Below, piece by piece: positions 41,465-50,357 of a stretch of 64,000 bases of DNA. A program made the position numbers and the translations under genes. Under the pieces are notes generated by a model. It was not told the origin of the DNA and did no database searches. It saw nothing but the letters and a program-made list of their open reading frames with translations. The stretch's first letter is position 1. Each line of letters begins with the position of its first letter. The stretch is from Collimonas rhizosphaerae (GTDB taxonomy: Bacteria > Pseudomonadota > Gammaproteobacteria > Burkholderiales > Burkholderiaceae_D), in NCBI RefSeq assembly GCF_038896935.1, contig NZ_JBANDC010000017.1, forward strand, positions 1 to 64,000, given 5' to 3'.

Positions 41465-41974
41465 CTACAGCGGCAGCTGGGTCGTTGATAGAACCTGCTT
41501 GAGCACCATGAATGTGCGGATCTGCCGCACTCCCGGCAGGTACAGCAGCTGTTCCGCATGAAGCCGGTTATAACTATCGTTGTCCTTGGTCCGCAACAGC
41601 ATGAAGTAGTCGAACTCCCCCGTGACTACATGGCATTCAAGGCAACCCGAAACCTTCTGCGCCGCCCGCTCGAAATCGGCAAACGATTCCGGCGTTGAGC
41701 GATCCAGCACCACCCCGATCATCACCAGCGTCCCGGCATCCAGCGCGCGCGGATTGAGCAAGGCCACGATGCCGCTGATCAGCCCCAGTTCCTTGAGCCG
41801 TTCGACGCGCCGCAGGCAAGCCGGCGCGCTCAGGTTCACCTTGGCCGCCAACGCCACATTCGATACCGACGCATCGCGCTGCAGCAACTTGAGGATGGCG
41901 CGGTCGGTGCGATCCATGGCGACGGCAGGAACATCGGCAGGCGCCGCCTTCTGGCGCAATTTTGTTGCTTTCAT
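41465..41974 (-). CDS. acdR: Lrp/AsnC-family regulator, probable AcdR
   Basis: 169 aa. DNA-binding part 'MDRTDRAILKLLQRDASVSNVALAAKVNLSAPACLRRVERLKELGLI' and the RAM effector domain 'VVTGEFDYFMLLRTKDNDSYNRLHAEQLLYLPGVRQIRTFMVL'. Divergent from acdS with a 169-bp gap, the standard arrangement for AcdR, which activates ACC deaminase. AAGGAT precedes ATG 41974; a start 10 codons upstream is less likely. An AAATTC-N13-GAATTT inverted repeat (42012-42036) lies in the gap and may be its binding site. Confidence 0.85.
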   Translation of the reverse strand: MKATKLRQKAAPADVPAVAMDRTDRAILKLLQRDASVSNVALAAKVNLSAPACLRRVERLKELGLISGIVALLNPRALDAGTLVMIGVVLDRSTPESFADFERAAQKVSGCLECHVVTGEFDYFMLLRTKDNDSYNRLHAEQLLYLPGVRQIRTFMVLKQVLSTTQLPL

Positions 41975-42143
41975 ATCCTTCTTTCCAGAATAAAAGCCAT
42001 TCAATCAACACAAATTCGTTTTTTAGATCTGAATTTCCGTCAAAACTTGCAACCCTGATTCCAGCGATTGATTTTAATATGGATTTTGTCCCGGCGGCGC
42101 CGCTGCGCCGCGCGGATTCCCTTCAATCCCAGGAGCGACTTCC

Positions 42144-43160
42144 ATGAACCTGCAGAAATTTCCCCGCTATCCGCTCACCTTCGGGCCAACGCCGATCCAG
42201 CCGCTGCCGCGCCTCAGCGCCCATCTCGGCGGCAAGGTCGAGCTCTACGCAAAACGCGAAGACTGCAACAGCGGCCTGGCGTTCGGCGGCAACAAGACCC
42301 GCAAGCTTGAGTACCTGATCCCGGAAGCGCTGGAGGGCGGCTACGACACGCTGGTGTCGATCGGCGGCATCCAGTCGAACCAGACGCGCCAAGTCGCCGC
42401 GGTAGCTGCGCACCTGGGCCTGAAGTGCCTGCTGGTGCAGGAAAACTGGGTGAACTATTCGGATGCGGTATACGACCGGGTCGGCAACATCGAGATGTCG
42501 CGCATCCTCGGCGCCGAGGTGCGGCTCGACAGCGCCGGTTTCGACATCGGCATCCGCCAGAGCTGGGAGCAAGCCATGGACGATGTGCGCAAGGCCGGCG
42601 GCAAGCCGTTCCCGATTCCAGCCGGCTGCTCGGAGCATCCGCGCGGCGGCCTCGGCTTCGTCGGTTTTGCCGAAGAAGTACGGCAGCAGGAAGCCGAGCT
42701 GGGTTTCAAGTTCGACTACATCGTCACCTGCTCGGTGACCGGCAGCACCCAGGCCGGCATGCTGGTCGGGTTTGCGGCCGACGGCCGCGCCGAGCGCGTG
42801 ATCGGCATCGACGCCTCGGCCAAGCCGCAGCAAACCTTGGAGCAGATCCTGCGCATCGCGAAGAATACCGCCGGGCTGGTCGAACTGGGGCGCGACATCA
42901 CGGCCCGCGATGTGGTGCTGGACACGCGTTTCGGCGGCCCTGAATATGGCTTGCCGAACGACGGCACGCTGGAAGCGATCCGCCTGTGCGCGCGCATGGA
43001 GGGCATGTTGACCGACCCGGTGTACGAAGGCAAATCCATGCACGGCATGATAGAGAAAGTGCGGCTGGGCGAATTCCCGGCCGGCTCCCGGGTGCTGTAC
43101 GCCCACCTGGGCGGGGTGCCGGCGCTGAACGCTTACAGCTTCCTGTTCCGCAACGGTTGA
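42144..43160 (+). CDS. acdS: 1-aminocyclopropane-1-carboxylate deaminase
   Basis: 338 aa, PLP fold type II. Catalytic Lys51 in 'GGNKTRKLEYL', nucleophile Ser78 in 'IQSNQTR', Tyr268 and Tyr294. Glu295 and Leu322 are both present; these two residues separate true ACC deaminases from D-cysteine desulfhydrase-like homologues. It turns the ethylene precursor ACC into 2-oxobutanoate and ammonia, so the organism probably lowers plant ethylene and uses ACC as nitrogen source. AGGAG precedes the ATG. Confidence 0.96.
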   Translation: MNLQKFPRYPLTFGPTPIQPLPRLSAHLGGKVELYAKREDCNSGLAFGGNKTRKLEYLIPEALEGGYDTLVSIGGIQSNQTRQVAAVAAHLGLKCLLVQENWVNYSDAVYDRVGNIEMSRILGAEVRLDSAGFDIGIRQSWEQAMDDVRKAGGKPFPIPAGCSEHPRGGLGFVGFAEEVRQQEAELGFKFDYIVTCSVTGSTQAGMLVGFAADGRAERVIGIDASAKPQQTLEQILRIAKNTAGLVELGRDITARDVVLDTRFGGPEYGLPNDGTLEAIRLCARMEGMLTDPVYEGKSMHGMIEKVRLGEFPAGSRVLYAHLGGVPALNAYSFLFRNG

Positions 43161-43278
43161 AAGGAGGCGCTGCCAGCGCATATGAATAGTCGGTAAACCT
43201 GTCAGGAATGACAATCCACAATTTCTGTCTTGCTGTTAAAATTCGTATAAATAACTCTGGCATATATGCGAATTTCTT

Positions 43279-44199
43279 ATGAAGATAGATGATATCGATG
43301 CATTCGTCGCCGTCGTGCGCTGCCAATCCATCAGCCTCGCGGCAGAGTCGCTGCAGCTGACCCAGCCGGCCATCACGCGGCGCATCCAGAGTTTCGAAGA
43401 AGCGCTGGGCATCGATGTGCTCGATCGCAGCACCAAGCCGCCGCGGCCCAACGCCATGGGCAAGCTGGTGTACGAGCAATGCCGCGCGGTGCTGCGCGAA
43501 GTCGAATCGCTGCGCGACCTGGTCAGCCACGACGAGCCGCCCAGCGGCGTATTCCGCCTCGGCGTGATCCAGTCCATCGGCGATATCGCATTGCTGGATG
43601 CGCTGCGGCAGATCAAGGACAGTTTCCCCGAACTGAATACCCAGGTCTCCACCGGCTGGGGCTCGCAGCTGGTCGACAAGCTGGCCAACGGCGAGCTGGA
43701 CGCCGCCACCGCCTTGTTCCCCGCCACCAAGGTGCTGCCGGACGGCGTCAGCGGCAAGACGCTGGGACGGATTGAACTGGTGGTGGTGGCGCCCAAGGGC
43801 GAGATGACCCGCCGCAGCTACAAGCTGGCCGATTGCCACGGCCGCGGCTGGGTCCTCAATCCCGACGGCTGCGGCTTCCGCGCCGGCTTGCAGCGCGCGC
43901 TTGCGGGCCAGGGGCTGTCGTTCAAGATCAACCTGGAAACCTTCGGCGCCGACCTGCAGCTAGGGCTGGTCGCCAGCGGCCTGGGACTCGGGCTGATGCC
44001 GCTGCCGCAGCTTGCGCGCAGCCGCTATCGCGACCAGCTGGACGTGGTCAACGTCACCGACTTCAAGCCGCTGCTCGATATCTGGCTGATCCAGCAGGCG
44101 CGCCTGGCGAGCGGCTTGCAGCAGGCGGTCGACCTGTTCGGCAGCGCCGTGGCGCAGACCTTCGACGGCGCCGAGCCGCGGCGCCGGCTCAGGGCCTGA
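43279..44199 (+). CDS. LysR-family regulator of the organosulfur cluster
   Basis: 306 aa. Helix-turn-helix 'AFVAVVRCQSISLAAESLQLTQPAITRRIQSFEEALG'; co-inducer domain with 'GVFRLGVIQSIGDIALLDAL' and 'ADLQLGLVASGLGLGLMPLPQLAR'. It lies on the same strand directly ahead of the SsuCB-like genes and is the only regulator in the last 20 kb, so it probably controls them, in the way SsuR/Cbl does elsewhere (inference). Its own upstream region has an ATTCG...CGAAT inverted repeat (about 43240-43273), suggesting autoregulation. Confidence 0.88.
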   Translation: MKIDDIDAFVAVVRCQSISLAAESLQLTQPAITRRIQSFEEALGIDVLDRSTKPPRPNAMGKLVYEQCRAVLREVESLRDLVSHDEPPSGVFRLGVIQSIGDIALLDALRQIKDSFPELNTQVSTGWGSQLVDKLANGELDAATALFPATKVLPDGVSGKTLGRIELVVVAPKGEMTRRSYKLADCHGRGWVLNPDGCGFRAGLQRALAGQGLSFKINLETFGADLQLGLVASGLGLGLMPLPQLARSRYRDQLDVVNVTDFKPLLDIWLIQQARLASGLQQAVDLFGSAVAQTFDGAEPRRRLRA

Positions 44200-44235
44200 G
44201 CTCACGGAAGCGCCGGCATCATTATTCTCAAAATT

Positions 44236-44265
44236 CATATTTTCATATAATAAATAATTCGTTTT
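44236..44265 (+). promoter_or_regulatory. Shared A+T-rich element, copy 1 (upstream of SsuC-like permease)
   Basis: A 30-bp block beginning CATATTTT and ending AATAATTCGTTTT. The same block occurs at 59028-59057 with the same length and 25 or so identical positions, and in a weaker form at 52073-52102. It lies in the 183-bp gap after the LysR gene, the most A+T-rich part of the region. Probable promoter/operator of the organosulfur regulon. Confidence 0.6.
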
Positions 44266-44382
44266 ATCATAATATCGCACGACTTATGATCCACTTTACG
44301 GTCGCACTGCGCTGCATGCCCAAGGGCTGCAGCCAAGGGTTTCGACGGCCGGAGGCAATTGTTTTACGGATCATCAAGCACG

Positions 44383-45237
44383 ATGTCGATAGCCACCGCT
44401 CCTCACCCCGGCGCAGTACCGCGCCCCACCCCCGCTGAAACCGGCCGGCCCGCCCTGCGCCAGGTGCTGCGGCGGCGCCTGCTGGCGTTCCTGTCGCGCG
44501 CAGCCAGTCCCATAACGATTCTTTTGCTGTGGGAAACCGCCTCGCGGCTAGGCTTCATCCCGGAGCGCATACTGGCCGCGCCGTCGCAGATCGGCGCCAC
44601 CTTCGGCGCGCTGGTGGCGTCCGGCGAAATGGGCAGCAACATCCTGGTGTCGCTAGGCCGGGTGCTGACCGGACTGTCCATCTCGCTGTCGCTGGGCACC
44701 GCGCTGGCGCTGGTTTCCGGCCTCTCGCGCCGCGGCGAAGTGATCGTCGATTCGCCCATGCAGATGGTGCGCACGCTGCCGTTCGTCGGCCTGGTGCCGC
44801 TGTTCATCCTCTGGTTCGGCATCGGTGAATTCACCAAGGTGACGCTGATCGCCTTCGCCACCACCTTCCCGATGTACCTGACCCTGTATAGCGGCATCCG
44901 CAGCATCGACGCCAAGCTGATCGAAGCCGGCCGCCTGTTCGGCCTCAGCCATTTCGGCCTGATCTGGCATGTGATCCTGCCGGGCGCGCTGCCGTCTTTC
45001 CTGCTCGGCCTGCGCTACGCGCTCGGCATCAGCTGGCTGTCGCTGGTGATCGTGGAACAGATCAACGCCACCGCCGGCCTCGGCTACCTGATCAACAACG
45101 CCCGCGACTTCATGCGCACCGACATCATCGTGGTCTGCCTGCTGGCCTACAGCCTGCTGGGCCTGTTCACCGACCTGCTGGTGCGCAGCATCGAACATTT
45201 TGCGCTGGCCTGGCGTCCCTCTTTCATCAAGGACTGA
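44383..45237 (+). CDS. Aliphatic sulfonate ABC transporter permease (SsuC-like)
   Basis: 284 aa. A basic N-terminus of about 35 residues is followed by six hydrophobic segments. 'PFVGLVPLFILWFGIGEFTKV' and 'EAGRLFGLSHFGLIWHVILPGALPSFLLGLRYALG' are the TauC/SsuC-type coupling region (EAA loop). No strong Shine-Dalgarno stands before ATG 44383; a TTG at 44359 (after GGAGG) is an alternative start. It is the only permease gene in the cluster and precedes the ATPase gene by 2 nt. Confidence 0.88.
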   Translation: MSIATAPHPGAVPRPTPAETGRPALRQVLRRRLLAFLSRAASPITILLLWETASRLGFIPERILAAPSQIGATFGALVASGEMGSNILVSLGRVLTGLSISLSLGTALALVSGLSRRGEVIVDSPMQMVRTLPFVGLVPLFILWFGIGEFTKVTLIAFATTFPMYLTLYSGIRSIDAKLIEAGRLFGLSHFGLIWHVILPGALPSFLLGLRYALGISWLSLVIVEQINATAGLGYLINNARDFMRTDIIVVCLLAYSLLGLFTDLLVRSIEHFALAWRPSFIKD

Positions 45238-45239
45238 CC

Positions 45240-46109
45240 ATGCTGACCGCCAAACTTTCAGTGACGGATACCGGCCGGCTGCGCGACGAAACGGCCGAAC
45301 CGGAGGTGCTCCGCCCCGCCGGCCACCCGAATAACGCCGTACGCGCCCGCCAGCTGAGCAAACGCTTCGGCCAGAACACGATCCTGGACCGGCTCGATCT
45401 CGATATCCGTCCCGGCGAATTCATCGCCCTGCTCGGCCGCAGCGGCTCCGGCAAGACCACGCTGCTGCGCGCGCTGGCCGGACTGGACCAGATCAGTTCC
45501 GGCCAACTGCAAGTGCCGCAGGCGCGCGCCGCCGTGTTCCAGGAGCCGCGCCTGATGCCCTGGAAACGCGCCTGGCGCAACGTTGTCATGGGTTTGCATA
45601 TTCCGCAGGCGCGCGAACGCGCGCGCCAGGCCCTGGCCGAAGTCGGCCTGGCGCACCGGGAAAATGCCTGGCCCGGCACCCTGTCCGGCGGCGAAGCGCA
45701 GCGGGTGGCGCTGGCCCGGGCGCTGGTGCGCGAGCCGCAATTGCTGCTGCTCGATGAGCCGTTCGCCGCACTCGATGCGCTGACCCGCATCCGCATGCAC
45801 CAGCTGATCCTGTCGCTGTGGCGGGTGCACCAGCCGGCTGTGCTGCTGGTGACGCACGACGTCGACGAGGCGGTGCTGCTGGCCGATCGCGTGCTGGTGC
45901 TGGATGGCGGCCGCATCGTCGCCGACCTGCGCATCGACCAGCAGCGTCCGCGCAGCGCCGAGAATCACGCTTTCCAGAAGGTGCGGACGCAGCTGCTGCA
46001 GCTGCTGGGAGTTGAACTCGATGCCGACGCCGGCGCGCCCAAGCCCGTATTGCACCTGGTCCCGCCATCGCCGGCAGCGCCCTTCAACCTGAGCAATTTT
46101 TCCATCTGA
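45240..46109 (+). CDS. Aliphatic sulfonate ABC transporter ATPase (SsuB-like)
   Basis: 289 aa. Walker A 'LLGRSGSGKTTLLRAL', Q-loop 'AVFQEPRLMPWKRAW', signature 'LSGGEAQRVALARAL', Walker B 'LLLLDEPFAALDAL', H-loop 'LLVTHDVDEAVLLADRV'. 'PRLMPWK' is typical of the SsuB/TauB group. An extra N-terminus of about 35 residues precedes the ABC core. It pairs with the permease just upstream; three candidate binding proteins are encoded downstream. Confidence 0.9.
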   Translation: MLTAKLSVTDTGRLRDETAEPEVLRPAGHPNNAVRARQLSKRFGQNTILDRLDLDIRPGEFIALLGRSGSGKTTLLRALAGLDQISSGQLQVPQARAAVFQEPRLMPWKRAWRNVVMGLHIPQARERARQALAEVGLAHRENAWPGTLSGGEAQRVALARALVREPQLLLLDEPFAALDALTRIRMHQLILSLWRVHQPAVLLVTHDVDEAVLLADRVLVLDGGRIVADLRIDQQRPRSAENHAFQKVRTQLLQLLGVELDADAGAPKPVLHLVPPSPAAPFNLSNFSI

Positions 46110-46113
46110 ATCC

Positions 46114-47340
46114 ATGTCAGCCAACCACCTCACCCCGTTGCCGACGCCCGCGCCGTCGATCCTCGACACACCCGAGTTCGAACAGCTGCTGGCCGCGCTC
46201 AGCGCCGAATTTGGCGCCAGCGCCGCCCAGTACGATCGCGACGGCAGTTTCCCGCACCGCAATTTCGAACGCTTGCATGAACATGGCTTGCTGGCACTGA
46301 CCGTACCGCGCGCCTTTGGCGGACTGGCTGCCAGCCTGGCGCAAACGCGCAAGGTGATCGCCGCTGTCGCCTATGGCGATCCGTCCACCGCGCTGGTGCT
46401 GACCATGCAGTACCTGCAGCACACGGCGACCCCGCGCACCACGCGCTGGCCGCCACACCTGTACCGGCAGGTGGCTGCCGATGCGGTGCGCGATGGCGCC
46501 CTGATCAATGCATTGCGGGTCGAACCGGAACTCGGCACGCCGGCGCGCGGCGGTTTGCCGGCGACGGTAGCGCGGCGCGTGCCGGAAGGCTGGCGCATCA
46601 GCGGCCGCAAACTGTATTCGACCGGCATCCCGCGCCTGACCTGGCTCACCGTCTGGGCCCGCAGCGACGACCCGGAACCGCTGGTGGGCGCCTGGCTGGT
46701 GCGCCGCGACACGCCTGGCATCTCGGTGATCGAAAGCTGGGATCACCTGGGCATGCGCGCCACCGGCAGCCACGAAGTGGTGTTCGACGGCGTGCTGGTG
46801 CCGGCCGAGCATGCGGTCGATGTGGCGCCGGCCACCAGCCCGCCGGAACTGGATCCATCCTTGCTGCTGTGGATGTCGGTGCTGCTCGGCGCCATCTACG
46901 ACGGCGTCGCCCGTGCTGCCCGCGACTGGCTGGTGGAGTGGCTGCAAACACGGGCGCCGGCCAATCTCGGCGCCGCGCTGGCGACTTTGCCGCGCTTCCA
47001 GGAAGTGGTCGGGCAGCTCGATGCCTGGCTGTTCTCCAACCGCGTCCTGCTGGATGCCGCGATTGCCGGCCAGACCGGCGCCGGCGACGCCAGCCGCATC
47101 AAATACCTGGTCACCACCCAGGCTATCGCGGTGGTGGAAAAAGCCATCGAAATCAGCGGCAATCCCGGGCTATCGCGCAGCAATGCGCTGGAACGGCATT
47201 ACCGCAATGTGCTGTGCAGCCGCATCCACACGCCGCAGAACGACACCATCCTGGTGGCCGGCGGCCGCGCGGCGTTTGCCGGCCAGCCGCAACCGCAACC
47301 GCAAGTGCAAGCACAGGCCGGCGCAGTGCGCGCCGCCTGA
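46114..47340 (+). CDS. Acyl-CoA dehydrogenase-fold flavoprotein (DszC/SfnB-like monooxygenase)
   Basis: 408 aa, acyl-CoA dehydrogenase fold: 'FERLHEHGLLALTVPRAFGG', 'VAYGDPSTALVLTMQYLQH', 'GWRISGRKLYSTGIPRLTWLTVWARSDD', 'DHLGMRATGSHEVVFDGVLVP', and a C-terminal helical part. The canonical acyl-CoA dehydrogenase catalytic Glu motif is not evident, which fits the FMNH2-dependent monooxygenase branch (DszC, SfnC/SfnB) of sulfur-acquisition loci. It probably oxygenates an organosulfur compound. It starts 4 nt after the ATPase gene. A Gln/Pro tail (PQPQPQVQAQ) is odd but harmless. Confidence 0.8.
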   Translation: MSANHLTPLPTPAPSILDTPEFEQLLAALSAEFGASAAQYDRDGSFPHRNFERLHEHGLLALTVPRAFGGLAASLAQTRKVIAAVAYGDPSTALVLTMQYLQHTATPRTTRWPPHLYRQVAADAVRDGALINALRVEPELGTPARGGLPATVARRVPEGWRISGRKLYSTGIPRLTWLTVWARSDDPEPLVGAWLVRRDTPGISVIESWDHLGMRATGSHEVVFDGVLVPAEHAVDVAPATSPPELDPSLLLWMSVLLGAIYDGVARAARDWLVEWLQTRAPANLGAALATLPRFQEVVGQLDAWLFSNRVLLDAAIAGQTGAGDASRIKYLVTTQAIAVVEKAIEISGNPGLSRSNALERHYRNVLCSRIHTPQNDTILVAGGRAAFAGQPQPQPQVQAQAGAVRAA

Positions 47341-47370
47341 ACCATCATCCATTTCATACAAGGATCTGAC

Positions 47371-48483
47371 ATGAGCATCGAATTCATCGGCATCTCTGCC
47401 ACCCAGGAAACTTCCGAAACGCTGTTGCCGCATGGCCCCGCAATCGATAAAAGTTATGTCGGCGCGATCGCCCGCGCCCACGAATACGCCGGCTTCGACC
47501 GGGTGCTGGTGGCGCACAGCAGCAGTTCGGCGGACGGTTTCCAGGTCGCCGCCTTCATCGCCCACCAGACCGAACGGCTCGGCATCCTGCTGGCGCACCG
47601 GCCCGGCTTCGTGGCGCCGACCCTGGCTGCGCGCCAGCTGGCTACGCTCGACCAGTTTAGCGACGGCCGCCTGGCGGTGCACATCATCAGCGGCGGCGAC
47701 GATACTGAACAGCAGCGCGACGGCGATTTCCTGGATCACGACGAGCGCTACCAGCGCACCGACGAATACCTGGAAGTGCTGCGGAAAACCTGGACTTCCA
47801 GCGGTCCGTTCGACCACGAAGGCCGGCACTATCGCGTCAAGGGCCAGAACGCGGTGGTGCGTTCGCCGCAGAAGCCGCATTTGCCGATCTATTTCGGCGG
47901 CTCCTCGGATATCGCCATCGAAGTCGCCGGCAAGCACGCCGACGTCTACGCGCTGTGGGGCGAATCGCTGGCGCAGGTAAAGGAAACCGTGGACAAGGTG
48001 CGCGCTGCCGCCGGCCGCCATGGCCGCGCCGACAAGATCCGCTTCAGCCTGTCGCTGCGCCCGATCCTGGGCGCCACCGAAGAGCAAGCCTGGGCGCGTG
48101 CCGACAGCATCCTGGAACAGGCCACCGCCAACGTCAGCAACAACGTGTTTTTCGCCAGCCGCACGCAGCAGCCGAAGAACGTCGGTTCGCAGCGCCTGCT
48201 GGCGGCTGCGGCACAGGGCAAGGTGGTCGACAAGCGCCTGTGGACCGGGATTACTGCCCTGACCAAGGCCGCCGGCAATTCGACGGCGCTGGTCGGCACG
48301 CCGGAACAGGTGACGGAATCGCTGCTCGACTACTACGACCTCGGCATCACGACCTTCCTGATCCGCGGTTTCGATCCGGTCGCCGATGCCCTGCAATACG
48401 GCCGCGAACTGCTGCCGCTGGTGCGCGCCGCGGTAGCGCAACGCGAAGCAGCCGGCCAGGCGCCAGCCCAGCAAGCAGCCTGA
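47371..48483 (+). CDS. FMNH2-dependent alkanesulfonate monooxygenase-like protein (SsuD family)
   Basis: 370 aa, luciferase-like fold. 'RAHEYAGFDRVLVAHSSSSADGFQVAAFIAHQTERL', 'LLAHRPGFVAPTLAARQLATLDQFSDGRLAVHIISGGDD', 'YFGGSSDIAIEVAGKHADVYALWGES' and 'STALVGTPEQVTESLLDYYDLGITTFLIRGFDP' agree with SsuD. It would release sulfite from a sulfonate, giving an aldehyde. A flavin reductase (SsuE) is not found in the window, so FMNH2 must be supplied from elsewhere. Translationally close to its neighbours (30 nt gaps). Confidence 0.88.
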   Translation: MSIEFIGISATQETSETLLPHGPAIDKSYVGAIARAHEYAGFDRVLVAHSSSSADGFQVAAFIAHQTERLGILLAHRPGFVAPTLAARQLATLDQFSDGRLAVHIISGGDDTEQQRDGDFLDHDERYQRTDEYLEVLRKTWTSSGPFDHEGRHYRVKGQNAVVRSPQKPHLPIYFGGSSDIAIEVAGKHADVYALWGESLAQVKETVDKVRAAAGRHGRADKIRFSLSLRPILGATEEQAWARADSILEQATANVSNNVFFASRTQQPKNVGSQRLLAAAAQGKVVDKRLWTGITALTKAAGNSTALVGTPEQVTESLLDYYDLGITTFLIRGFDPVADALQYGRELLPLVRAAVAQREAAGQAPAQQAA

Positions 48484-48495
48484 GCGGCGCATTCC

Positions 48496-49449
48496 ATGAG
48501 CGAAATCGTGGTCGCCAGCCAGTTCGATCCTGCGGTCAACCTGCAGCTCGCGCAGCAAGCCAGCGTGCGCGTCGTCGACCTGCCGCCCGGTCCGCTGGCC
48601 GGCCTGCCGGGCGACGCCAGCGTGCTGTTTGCGCTGCCGTTCAGCAAATCCGGCAACGCCGCCGCCCAGGCGGCGCCGATACCGCAAGGCTGGCCGTTCA
48701 AGCTGGACTGGGTGCAGCTGGCGTCGGTAGGCATCGACTATTATCCGCCATGGCTGTTCCAGGGCCCGGTGGTCACCTCGGCGCGCGGCACGGCGTCGGA
48801 CGCCATCGCCGAATACGTGCTGGCGGCCATCTTCAGCGCCGCCAAACGCATTCCCGATATCTGGCTGGAGGACGCCAGCCAATGGAAACGGCAATCGCTG
48901 ACGCTGGTGCAAGGCAGCGTGCTGGGCTTGTACGGTTTCGGTTCGATCGGCCGCGCACTGGCGCAACGGGCGCAGGCGCTCGGCTTGCGCGTGCTGGCGG
49001 TGCGCCGCTCGGATGCGCCGTTTGAAATCGAAGGCGTGGAAGGAGTAGCCAGCCTGGCTGAACTGGCGGCGCGTTCCGACCACCTGGTGCTGGCCGCTCC
49101 TGCCACCGCGGCCACGCGCCATGCGATCAGCCACGCGGTGCTGGCGCAAGCCAAGCCCGGCCTGCACCTGATCAACATCGCCCGCGGCAGCCTGGTCGAC
49201 GACCAGGCGCTGCTGGCGGCGCTGGACGCCGGCCGCATCGGCCTGGCGACGCTGGACGTGACCGAGCCGGAGCCGCTGCCGGCCGGGCATCGCTTTTACA
49301 GCCATCCGCAAATACGCCTGTCGCCGCATATTTCGCCCAGCACCGACCATATCGTGCAGGCGCTGCTCGACAAGTTCCTCGGCAACCTGCAACGCTTCCG
49401 CAGCGGCCAGCCTTTGACCGACGTGGTTGACCTGGCGCGCGGCTATTGA
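48496..49449 (+). CDS. D-2-hydroxyacid dehydrogenase
   Basis: 317 aa. NAD motif 'GLYGFGSIGRALAQ' (residues 144-157). Catalytic triad complete: Arg230 ('NIARGSLVD'), a Glu at 257 or 259 ('VTEPEPLP') and His278 ('LSPHISPST'). Usual reactions are 2-oxoacid to D-2-hydroxyacid or the reverse. It starts 12 nt after the SsuD-like gene, so belongs to the same operon. Such an enzyme is not part of the normal ssu system; it may process the carbon skeleton left after desulfonation (inference). Confidence 0.85.
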   Translation: MSEIVVASQFDPAVNLQLAQQASVRVVDLPPGPLAGLPGDASVLFALPFSKSGNAAAQAAPIPQGWPFKLDWVQLASVGIDYYPPWLFQGPVVTSARGTASDAIAEYVLAAIFSAAKRIPDIWLEDASQWKRQSLTLVQGSVLGLYGFGSIGRALAQRAQALGLRVLAVRRSDAPFEIEGVEGVASLAELAARSDHLVLAAPATAATRHAISHAVLAQAKPGLHLINIARGSLVDDQALLAALDAGRIGLATLDVTEPEPLPAGHRFYSHPQIRLSPHISPSTDHIVQALLDKFLGNLQRFRSGQPLTDVVDLARGY

Positions 49450-49477
49450 ACCCATTCTCACCAACAGGATCCCAGAC

Positions 49478-50344
49478 ATGAGCACCTCTCCCCTGCATAG
49501 CGCGCCGCTGTCCAAGCCGCACCTGCGTGTAGTCGGCAATCCGCACCCGCGGCCGGCGATCTACTCGGCGCCGCGCGACGCCGACGGCGACATCATCTTT
49601 GCCGAACCGCCGCCACCGCCCACGGTGGAAGCCGCGCGCCTGTACCGCAAGCAGCGGCTGGCGGCCTCGTTCCGGCTGTTCGCCCGCTACGGCTACGACA
49701 TGGGCGGCGCCGGCCACATCACGGCGCGCGACCCGGAACATCCCGACCAGTTCTGGGTCAACCCGGCCGGCGTCTACTTCGGCCATATCCGGGTCTCGGA
49801 CCTGCTGCTGGTCAGCCACAGCGGCAAGATCCTGCATGGCGACGGCCTGCTCAACCGCGCTGCCTTCGCCATCCATTCCGAGCTGCACAAGGCGCGCCCG
49901 GACGTGATCGCCGCCGCCCATTCGCACGGATTATGGGGCAAGGCTTTCTCGGCGCAGGGGCGCCTGCTCGATCCGCTGACCCAGGATTCTTGCGCCTTCT
50001 ACGGCGACCATGTGATTTTTTCCGAATACAGCGGCGTGGTGCTGGACACCAGCGAAGGCGAGCGGATCGCCCGCACGCTGGGCCCGCACAAGGCGGCCAT
50101 CCTGCAAAACCATGGATTGCTGACAGTCGGCGGCTCGGTCGAATCGGCGGTGTGGCGGTACATCGCCATGGAAAACGCAGCCCAGGCGCAGCTGATCTCG
50201 GAAGCGGCTGGCCCGACCAAGCCGTTGTCGCAGGCGGTGGCCCAGCACACCGCTTCGCAGATCGGCAGCGACGCCGGCGGCTGGTTCAGCTTCCAGCCGT
50301 TATGGGATGTGGTGACACGCGAAGAACCGGACCTGTTCGACTAA
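49478..50344 (+). CDS. Class II aldolase/adducin-fold protein
   Basis: 288 aa. Zinc site 'AAAHSHGLWG' (His148, His150) and 'LQNHGLLTVGG' (His212), with the conserved Glu135 in 'AIHSELHKARPDV'. 'RYGYDMGGAGHITARDPEHPDQFWVNPAG' is the N-terminal phosphate-loop region of the fold. All metal ligands are kept, so it may be an active aldolase, decarboxylase or epimerase; no substrate is recognisable. Like its upstream neighbour, it is an unusual member of a sulfonate operon. Confidence 0.83.
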   Translation: MSTSPLHSAPLSKPHLRVVGNPHPRPAIYSAPRDADGDIIFAEPPPPPTVEAARLYRKQRLAASFRLFARYGYDMGGAGHITARDPEHPDQFWVNPAGVYFGHIRVSDLLLVSHSGKILHGDGLLNRAAFAIHSELHKARPDVIAAAHSHGLWGKAFSAQGRLLDPLTQDSCAFYGDHVIFSEYSGVVLDTSEGERIARTLGPHKAAILQNHGLLTVGGSVESAVWRYIAMENAAQAQLISEAAGPTKPLSQAVAQHTASQIGSDAGGWFSFQPLWDVVTREEPDLFD

Positions 50345-50357
50345 ACCAAGGATGACG

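Noticed and set aside
43240..43273. A fourth copy of the shared A+T-rich element upstream of the LysR gene
   Set aside because: The region is A+T-rich and has CATATAT and an ATTCG/CGAAT inverted repeat, but spacing and order do not match the other three copies.
47170..49539. A 789-codon open frame on the minus strand
   Set aside because: It lies exactly antisense to the SsuD-like and hydroxyacid dehydrogenase genes, which have full family motifs. Its translation is Arg/Gln/His-rich and shows no family, as expected for antisense frames in G+C-rich DNA.
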